Source of the DNA: CAYXDO01 sp964463485
GTDB taxonomy: Bacteria > Myxococcota > Kuafuiibacteriia > Kuafuiibacteriales > Kuafuiibacteriaceae
Assembly (NCBI GenBank): GCA_964463485.1
Contig: CAYXDO010000134.1
Coordinates: forward strand, 1-31,849
Direction: 5' to 3'
DNA length: 31,849 bases
Below the pieces are notes generated by a model. That model did no database searches and was not told where the DNA came from. It saw only the letters and a program-made list of their open reading frames with translations. The position numbers were made by a program, and so were the translations under genes. Positions 22,985 through 30,916 of this stretch are shown here, piece by piece; within the stretch, counting starts at the first letter, position 1; each line of letters starts with the position of its first letter.

Positions 22985-25448
22985 GAAATTCACGCCGACC
23001 TGCTGCTGCTCGGACCGGCACTCGAACACGATCTCATGGGTCGAGCTCGAACGGCTCCCAGTTGGCCCCAACCGTGCAGTGTTCATCGGCATGGTTGCCG
23101 CTCTCAGCCTCCCCCGTTTCGCTTCCATGGCTTCCGGCCTGCTCGAGCGAGCCGGCGTCCTCGAAATGCTCCAGCCTGCGGCGCAGGTTCTAGACACCAA
23201 CCGAGACGGCGAGATTGGCGAAGTGGAGGCCCGCGCGGCGCTCCGGTTTGCCGATCGAAATACCGATTCGGTGGTGGATGACACCGAGCGCCGGGCCTTT
23301 TCGCACTTGCTTGGATTGGACAACTCGCTTCGCGCGGCTCGAGCATTCACGAATTCAAACATGGCGGGCGCGGGCTTTCGCCTTACCAACGACCTGGCAG
23401 CCGTCAAAGCCGAGCTCCAAGATGCAACGCGAGCGCTCGAATACGCCCGCCTGAGCCAAAGCCGGGCCATGGCGGGTGTTGACAAACATCTCGGAGCGGC
23501 GCCGCGACCCGACAAGAGCGCGGCGGAGATCGAGGCCGAGCTCGCAGCGATCGGCACTCCGGCTGAGCTCGCAAAGCGAAGGTCGGCACTCTGCTCGTCG
23601 ATCCCGACGCTCGAGAAAGACATGGAGAGACTGGGCGCAGCAGCGGAGAAGGCAACGGTTCGCGTCGATCGATTTCCCAAAGACCTAGATGCTCGGATCT
23701 CCGAAAAACAGCACCAGATCAGAAGATACGAGGAGCTCCTCCGCCGCGCTCCGGATCAGGCGACTTGGAACGGGTATGTTGCCGAGCTCACGGCACGACA
23801 TGACAAGCTCGACTTGGAGCTCCGCGCTCCCTCGCGCCCGCGATCTGACGTCCAAGCGGACAAGAAGGCCATTGGAGAAGAGCTTCGTTTTGCCAGAAGT
23901 CATACGCCGAATTTCGCCGTTCAGCGCCTAAGGTCGGCAAAGAGCGAGCTCGTCGAGCTCGAGAATCGACAGGTGTTCCGAGACCGCGCGATCGCGGATC
24001 GAGACGCCGTCGCAGCCAAAAAGACCCAAGCCGAGTCGAGCCTCCGCCAAGCGCAGACGGAGCTGTCCAAGGTCGAGCGGGACCAGCCCCGACATGATGT
24101 CCTGTCACGCCAGCTCGCCTGGGCCAAGACCAATGAGCAGCATCAGGCCGCAGTGAGCACCGCCGAAGACAAGGTCGACGAATGCAGGGGTCGCTCGGAG
24201 GCCCTCGGTGCTGAATCCAGCGCTGTCGAAGCCCTCCGCGGTCGCGTAAACGAAGTCGACGTCGCTGGGCACGAACGCCTGCGGGACGCCGATCGAATGA
24301 AGAGCCTGACCTCACGTCTCGACCGTGATCAGGCTGTGCTGAAGTCGGATCCAAGGCTCGAAGAAGCGCTAAAGAAGACACTGTCTCTTCGGCAGATCAA
24401 GAGGATGGTGCAAGAAGGCAAGCTGGATGGTGATGACGTCGATATCGCGAAGATCGATCGTGATATCAAAGCGCAAGAAGAGCGCGTCGCCGGGCTGAAA
24501 GAGCCAGTTGAACGAACCGCCAAAGAACTGGCCTCCATGCTCGAGGATCCATCGTTCCAACGCTCGCTCGATGCGATGAGCTCCGAAGAACGCGATGAGC
24601 TCGAAGCTCCTGCGTACAAGGCACTCGCGGCGACCGGTACCGGTGCTGCGTTTTACGAGCGAAACATCGAACCCGTGCTGAAGGGTGATGCCAACGCCCC
24701 TGACTTTTTCCGCCGGTCCTTGACGGCTGGAGGCCTGAGCACGACAGCGTCGCTGAAGAGTATCGAGGCCTTCGGACTCGTGATCGCCGGCAAGGGTGGA
24801 GTAGCAGCGATGGCATTGATCGACGGAGGCTTGGCCAGATCGCTTGCGCTCAACCCCGCCGAATGGAAAACTGTTCGTCGAGCCCTCGAAGCCGCCAAGA
24901 GCCCAGAAGACCTGGATCGAGTCCTCTCGTCCAACCCAGCCCTCGCGGGAAAGCTCAAGTCCAAGCTGGCAGGCAGCTTTGGGCTTCTGGGCAACACCTT
25001 TGGTGTGCTGACCGGCGCTGCGGCTTTGGTGGATGCATTCAAGGACCCGTCCGCAGCCAAGGCGCTGATGGCCGCGCAAGGCGCAACTGACACTGTAAAG
25101 ATACTCGCCAAGCTCGGAGACAGCCCAGTCGCGCAAGCTTTCTCCAAGACCGCAGGACGCGTTGCGCCGTTCCTCGACGTGGTGGTCGGGACCTATGGAT
25201 TCGCGGAAGCCTCCAAGCGTGGGGACACTGCAGGCGCGATCGGAAATGGGATGACGGCTCTGGGCGGCTCACTCGCCGCCATTGGCCTCGGTGCATCTGC
25301 GTCCGTGGTGGGAGCCGTCGCCGGCGTGCCACTGATGATCATCGGAGGCATCATGAGCGTCGCCGGGTCGCTCGTGGATTGGGCCTTCGGCGACAGTACG
25401 ACCGAGGTCTGGCTGCACGACAACCAACTTGGAGCCTACGTCCGATAG
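22983..25448 (+). CDS. EF-hand / coiled-coil protein with glycine-rich hydrophobic C-terminus; candidate effector
   Basis: 821 residues if started at 22983; the first 36 residues (with a CCC cluster) look doubtful, and ATG 23091 is a good alternative start. Two calcium-loop motifs lie close together: DTNRDGEIGEVE (71-82) is a perfect EF loop, and DRNTDSVVDDTE (91-102) is a near-perfect one, 20 residues apart as in compact EF/dockerin pairs. From about 135 to 525 it is charged helix with coiled-coil spacing. Residues 545-720 are helical and less charged. The C-terminus, about 725-803, is strongly hydrophobic and Gly/Ala-rich (GNGMTALGGSLAAIGLGASA, then VVGAVAGVPLMIIGGIMSVA), able to form a helical hairpin as in pore-forming or membrane-inserting toxins. 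It ends in a short polar tail. No signal peptide is visible. No known family was recognised. Confidence 0.75.
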   Translation: MKFTPTCCCSDRHSNTISWVELERLPVGPNRAVFIGMVAALSLPRFASMASGLLERAGVLEMLQPAAQVLDTNRDGEIGEVEARAALRFADRNTDSVVDDTERRAFSHLLGLDNSLRAARAFTNSNMAGAGFRLTNDLAAVKAELQDATRALEYARLSQSRAMAGVDKHLGAAPRPDKSAAEIEAELAAIGTPAELAKRRSALCSSIPTLEKDMERLGAAAEKATVRVDRFPKDLDARISEKQHQIRRYEELLRRAPDQATWNGYVAELTARHDKLDLELRAPSRPRSDVQADKKAIGEELRFARSHTPNFAVQRLRSAKSELVELENRQVFRDRAIADRDAVAAKKTQAESSLRQAQTELSKVERDQPRHDVLSRQLAWAKTNEQHQAAVSTAEDKVDECRGRSEALGAESSAVEALRGRVNEVDVAGHERLRDADRMKSLTSRLDRDQAVLKSDPRLEEALKKTLSLRQIKRMVQEGKLDGDDVDIAKIDRDIKAQEERVAGLKEPVERTAKELASMLEDPSFQRSLDAMSSEERDELEAPAYKALAATGTGAAFYERNIEPVLKGDANAPDFFRRSLTAGGLSTTASLKSIEAFGLVIAGKGGVAAMALIDGGLARSLALNPAEWKTVRRALEAAKSPEDLDRVLSSNPALAGKLKSKLAGSFGLLGNTFGVLTGAAALVDAFKDPSAAKALMAAQGATDTVKILAKLGDSPVAQAFSKTAGRVAPFLDVVVGTYGFAEASKRGDTAGAIGNGMTALGGSLAAIGLGASASVVGAVAGVPLMIIGGIMSVAGSLVDWAFGDSTTEVWLHDNQLGAYVR

Positions 25449-25595
25449 CGCCAAATGCTCCCAGAGCGATCCGTCTGCGACTCCAGCGGAGCCACCTTGG
25501 CGGCCCGACTTCACCACTCTCGAGAGTTTGTCGTTCGTCGAGGGTCCGGGAGCGCCAGCCATTTGCGCCGCGGAGCGGTCCTCGAAGCCACGAGA

Positions 25596-25667
25596 AACGT
25601 CTGCGGAAATGGAGTCGTCGAGGGTTCGGAGGGATTCGACGACCCATCACTGACTGAATTATGGTGA
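25596..25667 (+). pseudogene. Cysteine-rich-repeat (DUF4215-type) fragment
   Basis: The short frame reads NVCGNGVVEGSEGFDDPSL and stops. CGNGVVEG.E.CDDG is the consensus opening of the Myxococcus cysteine-rich repeat. Here the second Cys is Phe and the DDG is DDP, and no further repeat follows. It lies in the 226-bp gap between two convergent genes and appears to be all that remains of a surface-protein gene. The motif is intact elsewhere in the window at 12198-12992. Confidence 0.45.
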
Positions 25668-25674
25668 CGTGTAC

Positions 25675-27168
25675 CTAGCGCGATGAACTCCGTGACCGCG
25701 TCCTCCGCCGCACCGCGACCAAGGTCAACAGCGCGAGGCTCCAAGCGCTCGATCCTCGTGACTCACCGGCCGCGCAGTCACACCCTTCTTCCTCACCCGG
25801 CGATCCCGCGTCGGGGCGTGGTCCGGCGTCCGAAACGGCTTCGGAGTCTCGCGCGCCCAAGTCAAGCGCGCCCGAGTCGGCTTCGGTGGCCGCGTCGAGC
25901 TCGGTCGCGTCCTGTTCGAGCCCCATGTCAGGCTCGGCTCCTCGGTCGCTCGATCCGGCGTCCGGGCCGTAGCGGTAACTCACGACTATCGTGACCGTCG
26001 CCGTGTTGGAAGTGAGGAACCCGTCGGAAGCTCGAAAGGTGAGATGGTCCGTACCGACGAAGCCCGGCTCAGGCGAGTAGCTTCGCTCCGCGGTCGTTCC
26101 GGTGAGGACGCCGTTCGCGGGGGGCGACACGATCTGAAAACTCAGCGGGTCTCGATCGGGATCCGTCGCTCCGAGCACGAAGTCGATGGGCGTGTTCACC
26201 CACGTCGTGATGCCTTGATCTTTGGCGTGCGGGGGCTGATTTGCGAAGCCCGGTCCACTGAACTGAATGATCGAGTTGCTCGGGTCCCCGTTCCAGGTCG
26301 ATACCAGGAAGTCCAGAGTCAGCGGGTCGAACTCCAGGCCCCACGGCCCGACGCCCATATCCGACGCGAAACGAATGTCCCGCGGCGTCGCTGGGTCGCG
26401 CTCGGGCAGACCGGTCACGTCGTTGATGGGAAGGCCAGTCGCCGAGTCGATGACGAGCATCCTCACCTCTCCGAAGTTCCAATTCACGTACATCAGGTTG
26501 CCTGTGTAGAGCCCTCGAGGCACATATTGAATTGCGCCCGTCCCCTCCTGCGGTAAGCGCACGAAGAGCGTCGCCGCGCCAGGCTCGAAGATGCCGCCTC
26601 CCCGCGGCGTGAGCGGCACATCGTATACTCCGTCTCCGAGCCACGAGCTCACCTGCATTCTCTGGAATCCCGAGTTGGCGTCCAAGAGGAAGGGGGAGAA
26701 GGCCAAGCCAGCCACGGACGAAGGGACACCGGTGGGTGTCATGTCGAACATCGTCTCCACACCGGGGTTGGCCTCCGGACGCTCGCCGAGTTTGTGGGCG
26801 CTCCAATACGTGTAGAAGAGTGTGCCCTCCGGCCCCCGCTCGAGGCCGGCGTCGAGGCCCGGCGTCGTCGCCGTTCCCGCGAAGACGAGCGTCGGCGCCC
26901 CGAAGCTCAGGATCCTCCCCGTGCTCGGGTCGCGCGACACGGGCAGCGCATACAGCGCGCTGTCGCTGGCCTCTGCGTTACCCACGGCGAAGAGCGTCTG
27001 CCCGTCCTCGGAGAACAACAGGCCTCCGAGCCGCCCGGGCACTCCGAAGTCCACGCCCCTCCAAATCTGGACCACTTGAAAGTTGGTCGGATCGTCGAGT
27101 TGAATGGCCAACGACGGTCGCGCGACCAACATGAACGCCAAGGCAGAGACGAACGTCAGCTTCTTCAC
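25675..27168 (-). CDS. Secreted propeller-like protein with cadherin-like domain and MYXO-CTERM tail
   Basis: 497 residues from a GTG at 27168, giving a clean signal peptide MKKLTFVSALAFMLVARPSLA. The frame stays open to a TTG at 27261, but that segment contains a perfect hairpin and is probably leader. Residues 25-305 contain propeller-type strands (GRLGGLLFSEDGQTLFAVGN, PEGTLFYTYWSAHKL, NLMYVNWNFGEVRMLVIDSA, MGVGPWGLEFDPLTLDFLVS), like secreted proteins that read out sugar- or polymer-binding sites. About 310-400 is a cadherin-like Ig domain (DFVLGATDPDRDPLSFQIVS, GFVGTDHLTFRASDGFLTSN). An Asp/Ala/Glu-rich linker follows. The tail is CDCAAGESRGSSAWSLALLT with a hydrophobic run and RRRTR at the end, a MYXO-CTERM sorting signal. 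It should be surface-anchored after processing. Confidence 0.85.
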   Translation of the reverse strand: MKKLTFVSALAFMLVARPSLAIQLDDPTNFQVVQIWRGVDFGVPGRLGGLLFSEDGQTLFAVGNAEASDSALYALPVSRDPSTGRILSFGAPTLVFAGTATTPGLDAGLERGPEGTLFYTYWSAHKLGERPEANPGVETMFDMTPTGVPSSVAGLAFSPFLLDANSGFQRMQVSSWLGDGVYDVPLTPRGGGIFEPGAATLFVRLPQEGTGAIQYVPRGLYTGNLMYVNWNFGEVRMLVIDSATGLPINDVTGLPERDPATPRDIRFASDMGVGPWGLEFDPLTLDFLVSTWNGDPSNSIIQFSGPGFANQPPHAKDQGITTWVNTPIDFVLGATDPDRDPLSFQIVSPPANGVLTGTTAERSYSPEPGFVGTDHLTFRASDGFLTSNTATVTIVVSYRYGPDAGSSDRGAEPDMGLEQDATELDAATEADSGALDLGARDSEAVSDAGPRPDAGSPGEEEGCDCAAGESRGSSAWSLALLTLVAVRRRTRSRSSSR

Positions 27169-27206
27169 GTCGCGCTTCGGCTGCAGGTCATGTGCCGACC
27201 CAAACG

Positions 27207-27232
27207 TCGCGAGTCCGCGTGAGGACTCGCGA
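27207..27232. repeat. Perfect 10-bp hairpin in the leader of the MYXO-CTERM gene
   Basis: TCGCGAGTCC (27207-27216) and GGACTCGCGA (27223-27232) pair perfectly around the loop GCGTGA. It lies between the stop of the lipoprotein gene (27271) and the GTG start (27168), both on the minus strand. On that strand a T-tract (ATTTTT) precedes the stem rather than following it, so a normal intrinsic terminator is not formed. It could act as an mRNA-processing or attenuation element between the two genes. Confidence 0.7.
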
Positions 27233-27270
27233 AAAATACGCACCTTCGATCCCAAGCTCAACCGAGCAGC

Positions 27271-28620
27271 TCAGGGCTGTTTCATCAACCAGACCATCTC
27301 GGTCGGATTCACGCTGTCCTCGACGAAACCGCCGATGAGTACGTCGTCGCCATCGACGAAGACTTGCCTCCCGGGTCGGTTGCGAGACCCCGGGATCTCG
27401 ATGATTTCGGGGCACAACTCTCCTTCTGAGAACTGAAGCACTCGGCCGCCCTCGATCGTCACGAGCATTCCGTCCCCGTAAGCCACCATGGCGCCGATCT
27501 TGTCTTTGATCGGGCTCGAGATCGATCTCCAGTTGTCGTCACCGATCGACGAGTAGATCTCACCCGCCGTCGATCCGACGACCCATCCAAAGGGCTCTGC
27601 GTATCCGATGGCGGTGATCGAGCTCAACGTGGTGAGGCCGGACTCGGTCCGAAGCGGTACCGTTCGAGCGACGAAGGTCTCATCGCTTCCATAGAGGAGC
27701 GCGTTAGAGCCGAGGCTCGCCATCAACTCGCCGTTTGGGAGCACGTGGAGACTCGCGCGTCGCGCGTCGCTCGGGACTTCTTCGAACGTGGCGATCGACT
27801 TCGTGTGTGAATCAGTAAACCGGACGAGTAGACCCTCGCGCTCCGAGACTCCGAGGAGCTCAGAGTCCGAGTCACCGACGGACATCGCCTCGAAGCCCGA
27901 AGCAGCCAATGAGGACGTGACGGTGCACCTACCGGCGTCGGTGATTTCGAGTCGCTCGAACGCGCCGTCGCGCGACCGAAACACCTGCCCATCGAGCCTC
28001 GTCACGAGGCTCCGATAGAGCGCATCGCAACCGACGATCGGAATGGATCCTTGGCGATCGACGATGTGGGCCGAGCGACTCGTCGCTATGAGGAACCTGC
28101 CTGAAGTGAGTCGCGTGGCCGCGGTGACGTAGCCGGCTTGTTCGACGCGGATGTTTCGCTGATCAAAGCGAGCGCAGCGCTCGTTGCAGCGGGTCGCAGC
28201 GTCCGTCGTCAGGGCCTCCTTGATTTCGGAGCGCAGCCTCGAGGCGACAGCCCAAGTTGGCGCGTCGTTCGTGAGGTCGAGCTCGAAGACTTCGGACGGC
28301 GAGATCAGGCGACAGTCTTCATTCGGAAACGACGACGCTGGCGAGATCCCGAGCGCCTCGAGCGAGATCGAATACGCGAGCAGGCTCACTCGGCTCGCGT
28401 CTTCCACGATGCGAGCGGAGGCAAAGGAAGCGGAAGCGCTCGCAAAAATGCCGTCCGCGCGCTCCTCGACGAACACGCCACCCAAGCTCGGATCGAACCC
28501 TGGCGGCAATCCTATGAACGTCGGGATCGAGCACGCCGCCAGGGCGCTGGCCGCGAGGCTTGCGAACCCCGAGCGAGGTGATATCGGGCTGCTCACGCCG
28601 CGTCCAAAGTCATCACCCAT
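27271..28620 (-). CDS. Lipoprotein, propeller-like, unknown function
   Basis: About 449 residues. Signal region FASLAASALAACS with lipobox LAAC. The start is uncertain: GTG 28623, ATG 28620, or GTG 28596, which has GGA 6 nt upstream and gives a compact signal peptide. Residues 35-150 form an N-terminal domain with cysteines (NEDCRLISPSE, TRCNERCARFD). From about 160 there are repeated short blades (GYVTAATRLTSGRFLIATSR, LVTRLDGQVFRSRDGAFERL, HVLPNGELMASLGSNALLYG, FGWVVGSTAGEIYSSIGDDN, MVAYGDGMLVTIEGGRVLQF), fitting a beta-propeller. No catalytic motif is visible. It lies downstream of the phosphoesterase and upstream of the MYXO-CTERM gene, all on the minus strand. Its plan resembles the larger lipoprotein at 20209. 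Confidence 0.75.
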   Translation of the reverse strand: MGDDFGRGVSSPISPRSGFASLAASALAACSIPTFIGLPPGFDPSLGGVFVEERADGIFASASASFASARIVEDASRVSLLAYSISLEALGISPASSFPNEDCRLISPSEVFELDLTNDAPTWAVASRLRSEIKEALTTDAATRCNERCARFDQRNIRVEQAGYVTAATRLTSGRFLIATSRSAHIVDRQGSIPIVGCDALYRSLVTRLDGQVFRSRDGAFERLEITDAGRCTVTSSLAASGFEAMSVGDSDSELLGVSEREGLLVRFTDSHTKSIATFEEVPSDARRASLHVLPNGELMASLGSNALLYGSDETFVARTVPLRTESGLTTLSSITAIGYAEPFGWVVGSTAGEIYSSIGDDNWRSISSPIKDKIGAMVAYGDGMLVTIEGGRVLQFSEGELCPEIIEIPGSRNRPGRQVFVDGDDVLIGGFVEDSVNPTEMVWLMKQP

Positions 28621-28622
28621 CA

Positions 28623-28638
28623 CAAAGACCGCTCTTTG
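28623..28638. repeat. Hairpin abutting the lipoprotein start codon
   Basis: CAAAGA (28623-28628) and TCTTTG (28633-28638) are perfect complements around CCGC. On the minus strand this stem ends at or inside the proposed start codons at 28623/28620, where a ribosome binding site would normally lie. Either the stem regulates initiation or the true start is the internal GTG at 28596. Confidence 0.45.
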
Positions 28639-28639
28639 G

Positions 28640-28663
28640 CCCCGCCGCCGAGGGCGGGCGGGG
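28640..28663 (-). terminator. GC-rich hairpin downstream of the phosphoesterase gene, possible terminator
   Basis: CCCCGCC (28640-28646) and GGCGGGG (28657-28663) form a perfect 7-bp stem with a 10-nt loop, about 150 bp after the phosphoesterase stop (28813) and just before the lipoprotein start. The minus strand downstream reads CCAAAGAG and has no U-tract, so termination would be weak or factor-aided. The rest of 28664-28812 shows nothing recognisable. Confidence 0.35.
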
Positions 28664-28812
28664 ATAGAGCTTTAACACGGAAAGAGACGACCTGACGATT
28701 CGGATCTGCGCCGAGACAACGACGAGCGCGAGATCCCGAAGCGGAGGAACCGCCCGGATGCATTGGGTGGGTTCGTGGATTCGTCGGCGGCCTTTGACTC
28801 CGGCTCGACGGG

Positions 28813-29469
28813 TTAGGGAATCGGAAGCCGCCCGATCTTCTGCGACCCGCGTGAGGCGTCGAAGAGCGTAGCTTGGCGAAGCTCCAGGTCGAGCATCACG
28901 GCGAAGGACTCCTGGTCTCGAGCCAGCGTCGAGGCGTTGACCGCGACGAGCTCGCGGCGAGCCAGAGGAAACTGATTCTGCCCAAGCCGTCGCATCATGA
29001 ATTGATGGGTGTGACCTCCGATCATGAAGTCGATGCGATCTCTCTCGAGGATCTCTGCCAGCGGCTCGAGGCACTGGAGCGCGTATCCTTCTTCGTGCGG
29101 TCCGAGGCGCAGCATGTCGTCCGAGCCCACGCCGTGGCACAGCAGGATGCGGCCGAACGGCGTGTCGACCTCGCGCGTGGGCGGGAGTGACCGAAGGAAC
29201 TCGACCGAAGTCGAATCGAGCTCCTCGGCGCGATGGGCGTGGTCCAGCGTTCGCATGGAGCCACCCAGCAGCCAGCGATCGTGGTTCCCTGCCACCGTCA
29301 GGACGCTGGCGTCGCGCAGGGCTTGGATGGCTCTATTCGGGTCCCCCTGGCCGTCCACCAAGTCGCCAACGCTGAGTACGAGGGCGCAGCGCTCCTGCCG
29401 AAAGCGATCCAGTACTCTCAGGACGCGCTCGTCCTCGGCATGAAGGTCTCCGATGAGTCCGACTCGCAT
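28813..29469 (-). CDS. Calcineurin-like metallophosphoesterase
   Basis: 218 residues with the full set of metal-ligand motifs: MRVGLIGDLHAED (Asp8, His10), VLSVGDLVDG (GD), TVAGNHDRWLL (GNHD), ILLCHGVGSDD (H) and MIGGHTHQFMMRR (GHTH). The length and order suit the small YfcE/MJ0936-like branch that hydrolyses phosphodiesters or phosphomonoesters with two metal ions. No signal peptide is present, so it is cytoplasmic. The ATG at 29469 shares a base with the stop of the TPR gene segment upstream (TAATG), indicating translational coupling. Substrate cannot be read from sequence. Compare the 5'-nucleotidase-like protein at 7686-10043, whose last two metal motifs are lost. Confidence 0.92.
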   Translation of the reverse strand: MRVGLIGDLHAEDERVLRVLDRFRQERCALVLSVGDLVDGQGDPNRAIQALRDASVLTVAGNHDRWLLGGSMRTLDHAHRAEELDSTSVEFLRSLPPTREVDTPFGRILLCHGVGSDDMLRLGPHEEGYALQCLEPLAEILERDRIDFMIGGHTHQFMMRRLGQNQFPLARRELVAVNASTLARDQESFAVMLDLELRQATLFDASRGSQKIGRLPIP

Positions 29470-30026
29470 TACTTCTGCCGGCGCTCCGCAGGCGCAGGGG
29501 AGCGGTCACTTGCCAGCTCGTACTCTCTTCGCGCGAGGTGAATACGGTCACGCCAGAACCGCGCGGCGGGGTCTCGTGGCTGCAACCGCATGACTTCTCG
29601 CAGCTCGCCTTCGGCTTCGACGAACCCGGGGGGCACCCGCGACATGTAGATCTCGATCCTGGCCAGCATCGGTCGCACCTCGGTGGGTCGCTCAGCGGTC
29701 GCAGAGTGGAGCAAGTCGAGCGCGGACAGCGATCGACCACCGAGCGCCTCGGCGCGAGCGTACTCTACAAGAACTCCCAAGTCGTTGGGGTTGCGGCTCA
29801 GGACGTCGATGTAGGTCGTCATTGCGGCGGCGAGCTCGCGCGTTTTTGGGGGTCGCGCCGAGCGCGCGGCGACGTCGCGAAAGACGTTCGCCGTCTCGAG
29901 CTGCGCGCTCGGAGAATCCGGGTCGAGATACATGGCTCTCGCCAGCGCCGCTCGCGCCGGTTCGAGCTGCCCGAGCAGACGCTGGCAGGTCCCAAGCGGC
30001 CGCCGACGCGTGAGTTGGCTGGGCAC
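29469..30026 (-). CDS. TPR protein, C-terminal segment of a split gene
   Basis: Read from about 30000, the frame gives CQRLLGQLEPARAALARAMY, LDPDSPSAQLETANVFRDVA, ELAAAMTTYIDVLSRNPNDL, GVLVEYARAEALGGRSLSAL and FVEAEGELREVMRLQPRDPA. These are consecutive tetratricopeptide helix pairs with the expected 34-residue rhythm. The ATG at 30026 (MPSQLTRRRPLG) is not a credible true start. The segment continues the repeat array that begins in the other frame at 30829 and is separated from it by a frame break at about 30000-30050. It ends TAATG-coupled to the phosphoesterase. It is part of the same protein as the next entry. Confidence 0.7.
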   Translation of the reverse strand: MPSQLTRRRPLGTCQRLLGQLEPARAALARAMYLDPDSPSAQLETANVFRDVAARSARPPKTRELAAAMTTYIDVLSRNPNDLGVLVEYARAEALGGRSLSALDLLHSATAERPTEVRPMLARIEIYMSRVPPGFVEAEGELREVMRLQPRDPAARFWRDRIHLARREYELASDRSPAPAERRQK

Positions 30027-30829
30027 GTAAGACTAGCTCGTAGTAGGAAATTTTGTGGGCGGGGGTTCGTCAAAAGCTCCGCCGTCGCTCGAAGTGCCGG
30101 CGCGTAGCTCGAGCTCATCACCAGGGCCCGATCGAGAGCTTCGAGGGCCCCCTTGGTGTCTCCGAGCCGGCCCTTCGCGAGCCCGAGGAGGTAGAGGAGC
30201 TCCTTGTCGATTTTCTCCGTGCCGATTTCGGTGGCAAAGTCCGCCACGAGGTCCCTCGCGGTCCTCGGCTGACCCAGCAGCAACGCCAGCCCCGTTCTCA
30301 CCTTGAGGATCTCGCCCATCGAGGCGGGATTCAGTTCTTGGGATTGCTCGAGCTCATCCAGAGCTGCGACGTCGTCACTGTCCACAGGAAACTCAGCCTG
30401 ACCGTAGACCAGCGCCGCGAGGACGCGGGCCTTGACGGTCGCGATAGAGCGAGCGGCGGATTCATCCCCGAGCCCGGATGCCGTCCTCCGGAGCGTCGCA
30501 ATCACCGACCGAAAGGACTCGTACGCCTCCGAATCGATGAGGGCCTGAACTTCATCGGGCTCTGGAGTCCCAAACACGCGCGCCGCAGGCGGCGGTGGCG
30601 GAATTTCGTGGGACGGAGACGGCGGGGTTGCCGGCGGCCCTTTGATCCACCGCTCGATCGTGTCGGCCAAAGGCGCAAGGTCGTCCAGCGGGCACATACT
30701 CGACAAACCGACCGCGGAGGCGAGGATACAGGACGTGAGCGTGACTACTTGCGCGAAGGCGCTCGCCGAGACTCCCGTCTGTCGCCTCGAACGTCCTTCC
30801 GCGGACGACGGACTGGGTTCGTCGCGCAC
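29819..30829 (-). CDS. TPR protein, N-terminal segment of a split gene
   Basis: Starts at a GTG at 30829 (an ATG at 31075 would add an implausible Arg/Ser-rich lead). A membrane or signal segment AFAQVVTLTSCILASAVGLS is followed by a Pro-rich linker (PPATPPSPSHEIPPPPPAAR). Helical pairs follow: ESFRSVIATLRRTASGLGD, AARSIATVKARVLAALVYGQ, AALDELEQSQELNPASMGEI, LLYLLGLAKGRLGDTKGALE, ALDRALVMSSSYAPALRATA. These are tetratricopeptide repeats. Below about 30055 the frame turns to Ser/Arg-rich nonsense down to its stop at 29819, while the good reading passes through a short third-frame piece (YYELVLRAQPTHASA, about 30010-30050) into the segment 29469-30026. At least two indels or a small deletion are needed. 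It is either a broken gene or an assembly error. Confidence 0.7.
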   Translation of the reverse strand: MRDEPSPSSAEGRSRRQTGVSASAFAQVVTLTSCILASAVGLSSMCPLDDLAPLADTIERWIKGPPATPPSPSHEIPPPPPAARVFGTPEPDEVQALIDSEAYESFRSVIATLRRTASGLGDESAARSIATVKARVLAALVYGQAEFPVDSDDVAALDELEQSQELNPASMGEILKVRTGLALLLGQPRTARDLVADFATEIGTEKIDKELLYLLGLAKGRLGDTKGALEALDRALVMSSSYAPALRATAELLTNPRPQNFLLRASLTCPANSRVGGRLGPASVCSGSSNRRERRWREPCISTRILRARSSRRRTSFATSPRARRDPQKRASSPPQ

Positions 30830-30893
30830 GATACACGATACTACGGGCAGCGACTCGCCGGCAATCGATGCGGACCCGACGAGCCGACGGCCT

Positions 30894-30916
30894 GACCGCC
30901 CGACCGCCCGACCGCC
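30894..30916. repeat. Three tandem copies of an 8-bp unit
   Basis: GACCGCCC repeats at 30894-30901 and 30902-30909, with a third copy (GACCGCC) at 30910-30916. It lies upstream of the GTG start of the TPR gene, in sequence that is coding only if the far ATG at 31075 is used, where it would encode a Gly/Arg/Val run. A slippage-prone tract in the leader could vary in copy number among strains. Confidence 0.55.

Noticed and set aside
22983..23310. EF-hand pair read as a cellulosomal dockerin
   Set aside because: The loops are at the N-terminus and lead into a coiled coil; no cohesin, scaffoldin or carbohydrate-active domain is nearby.
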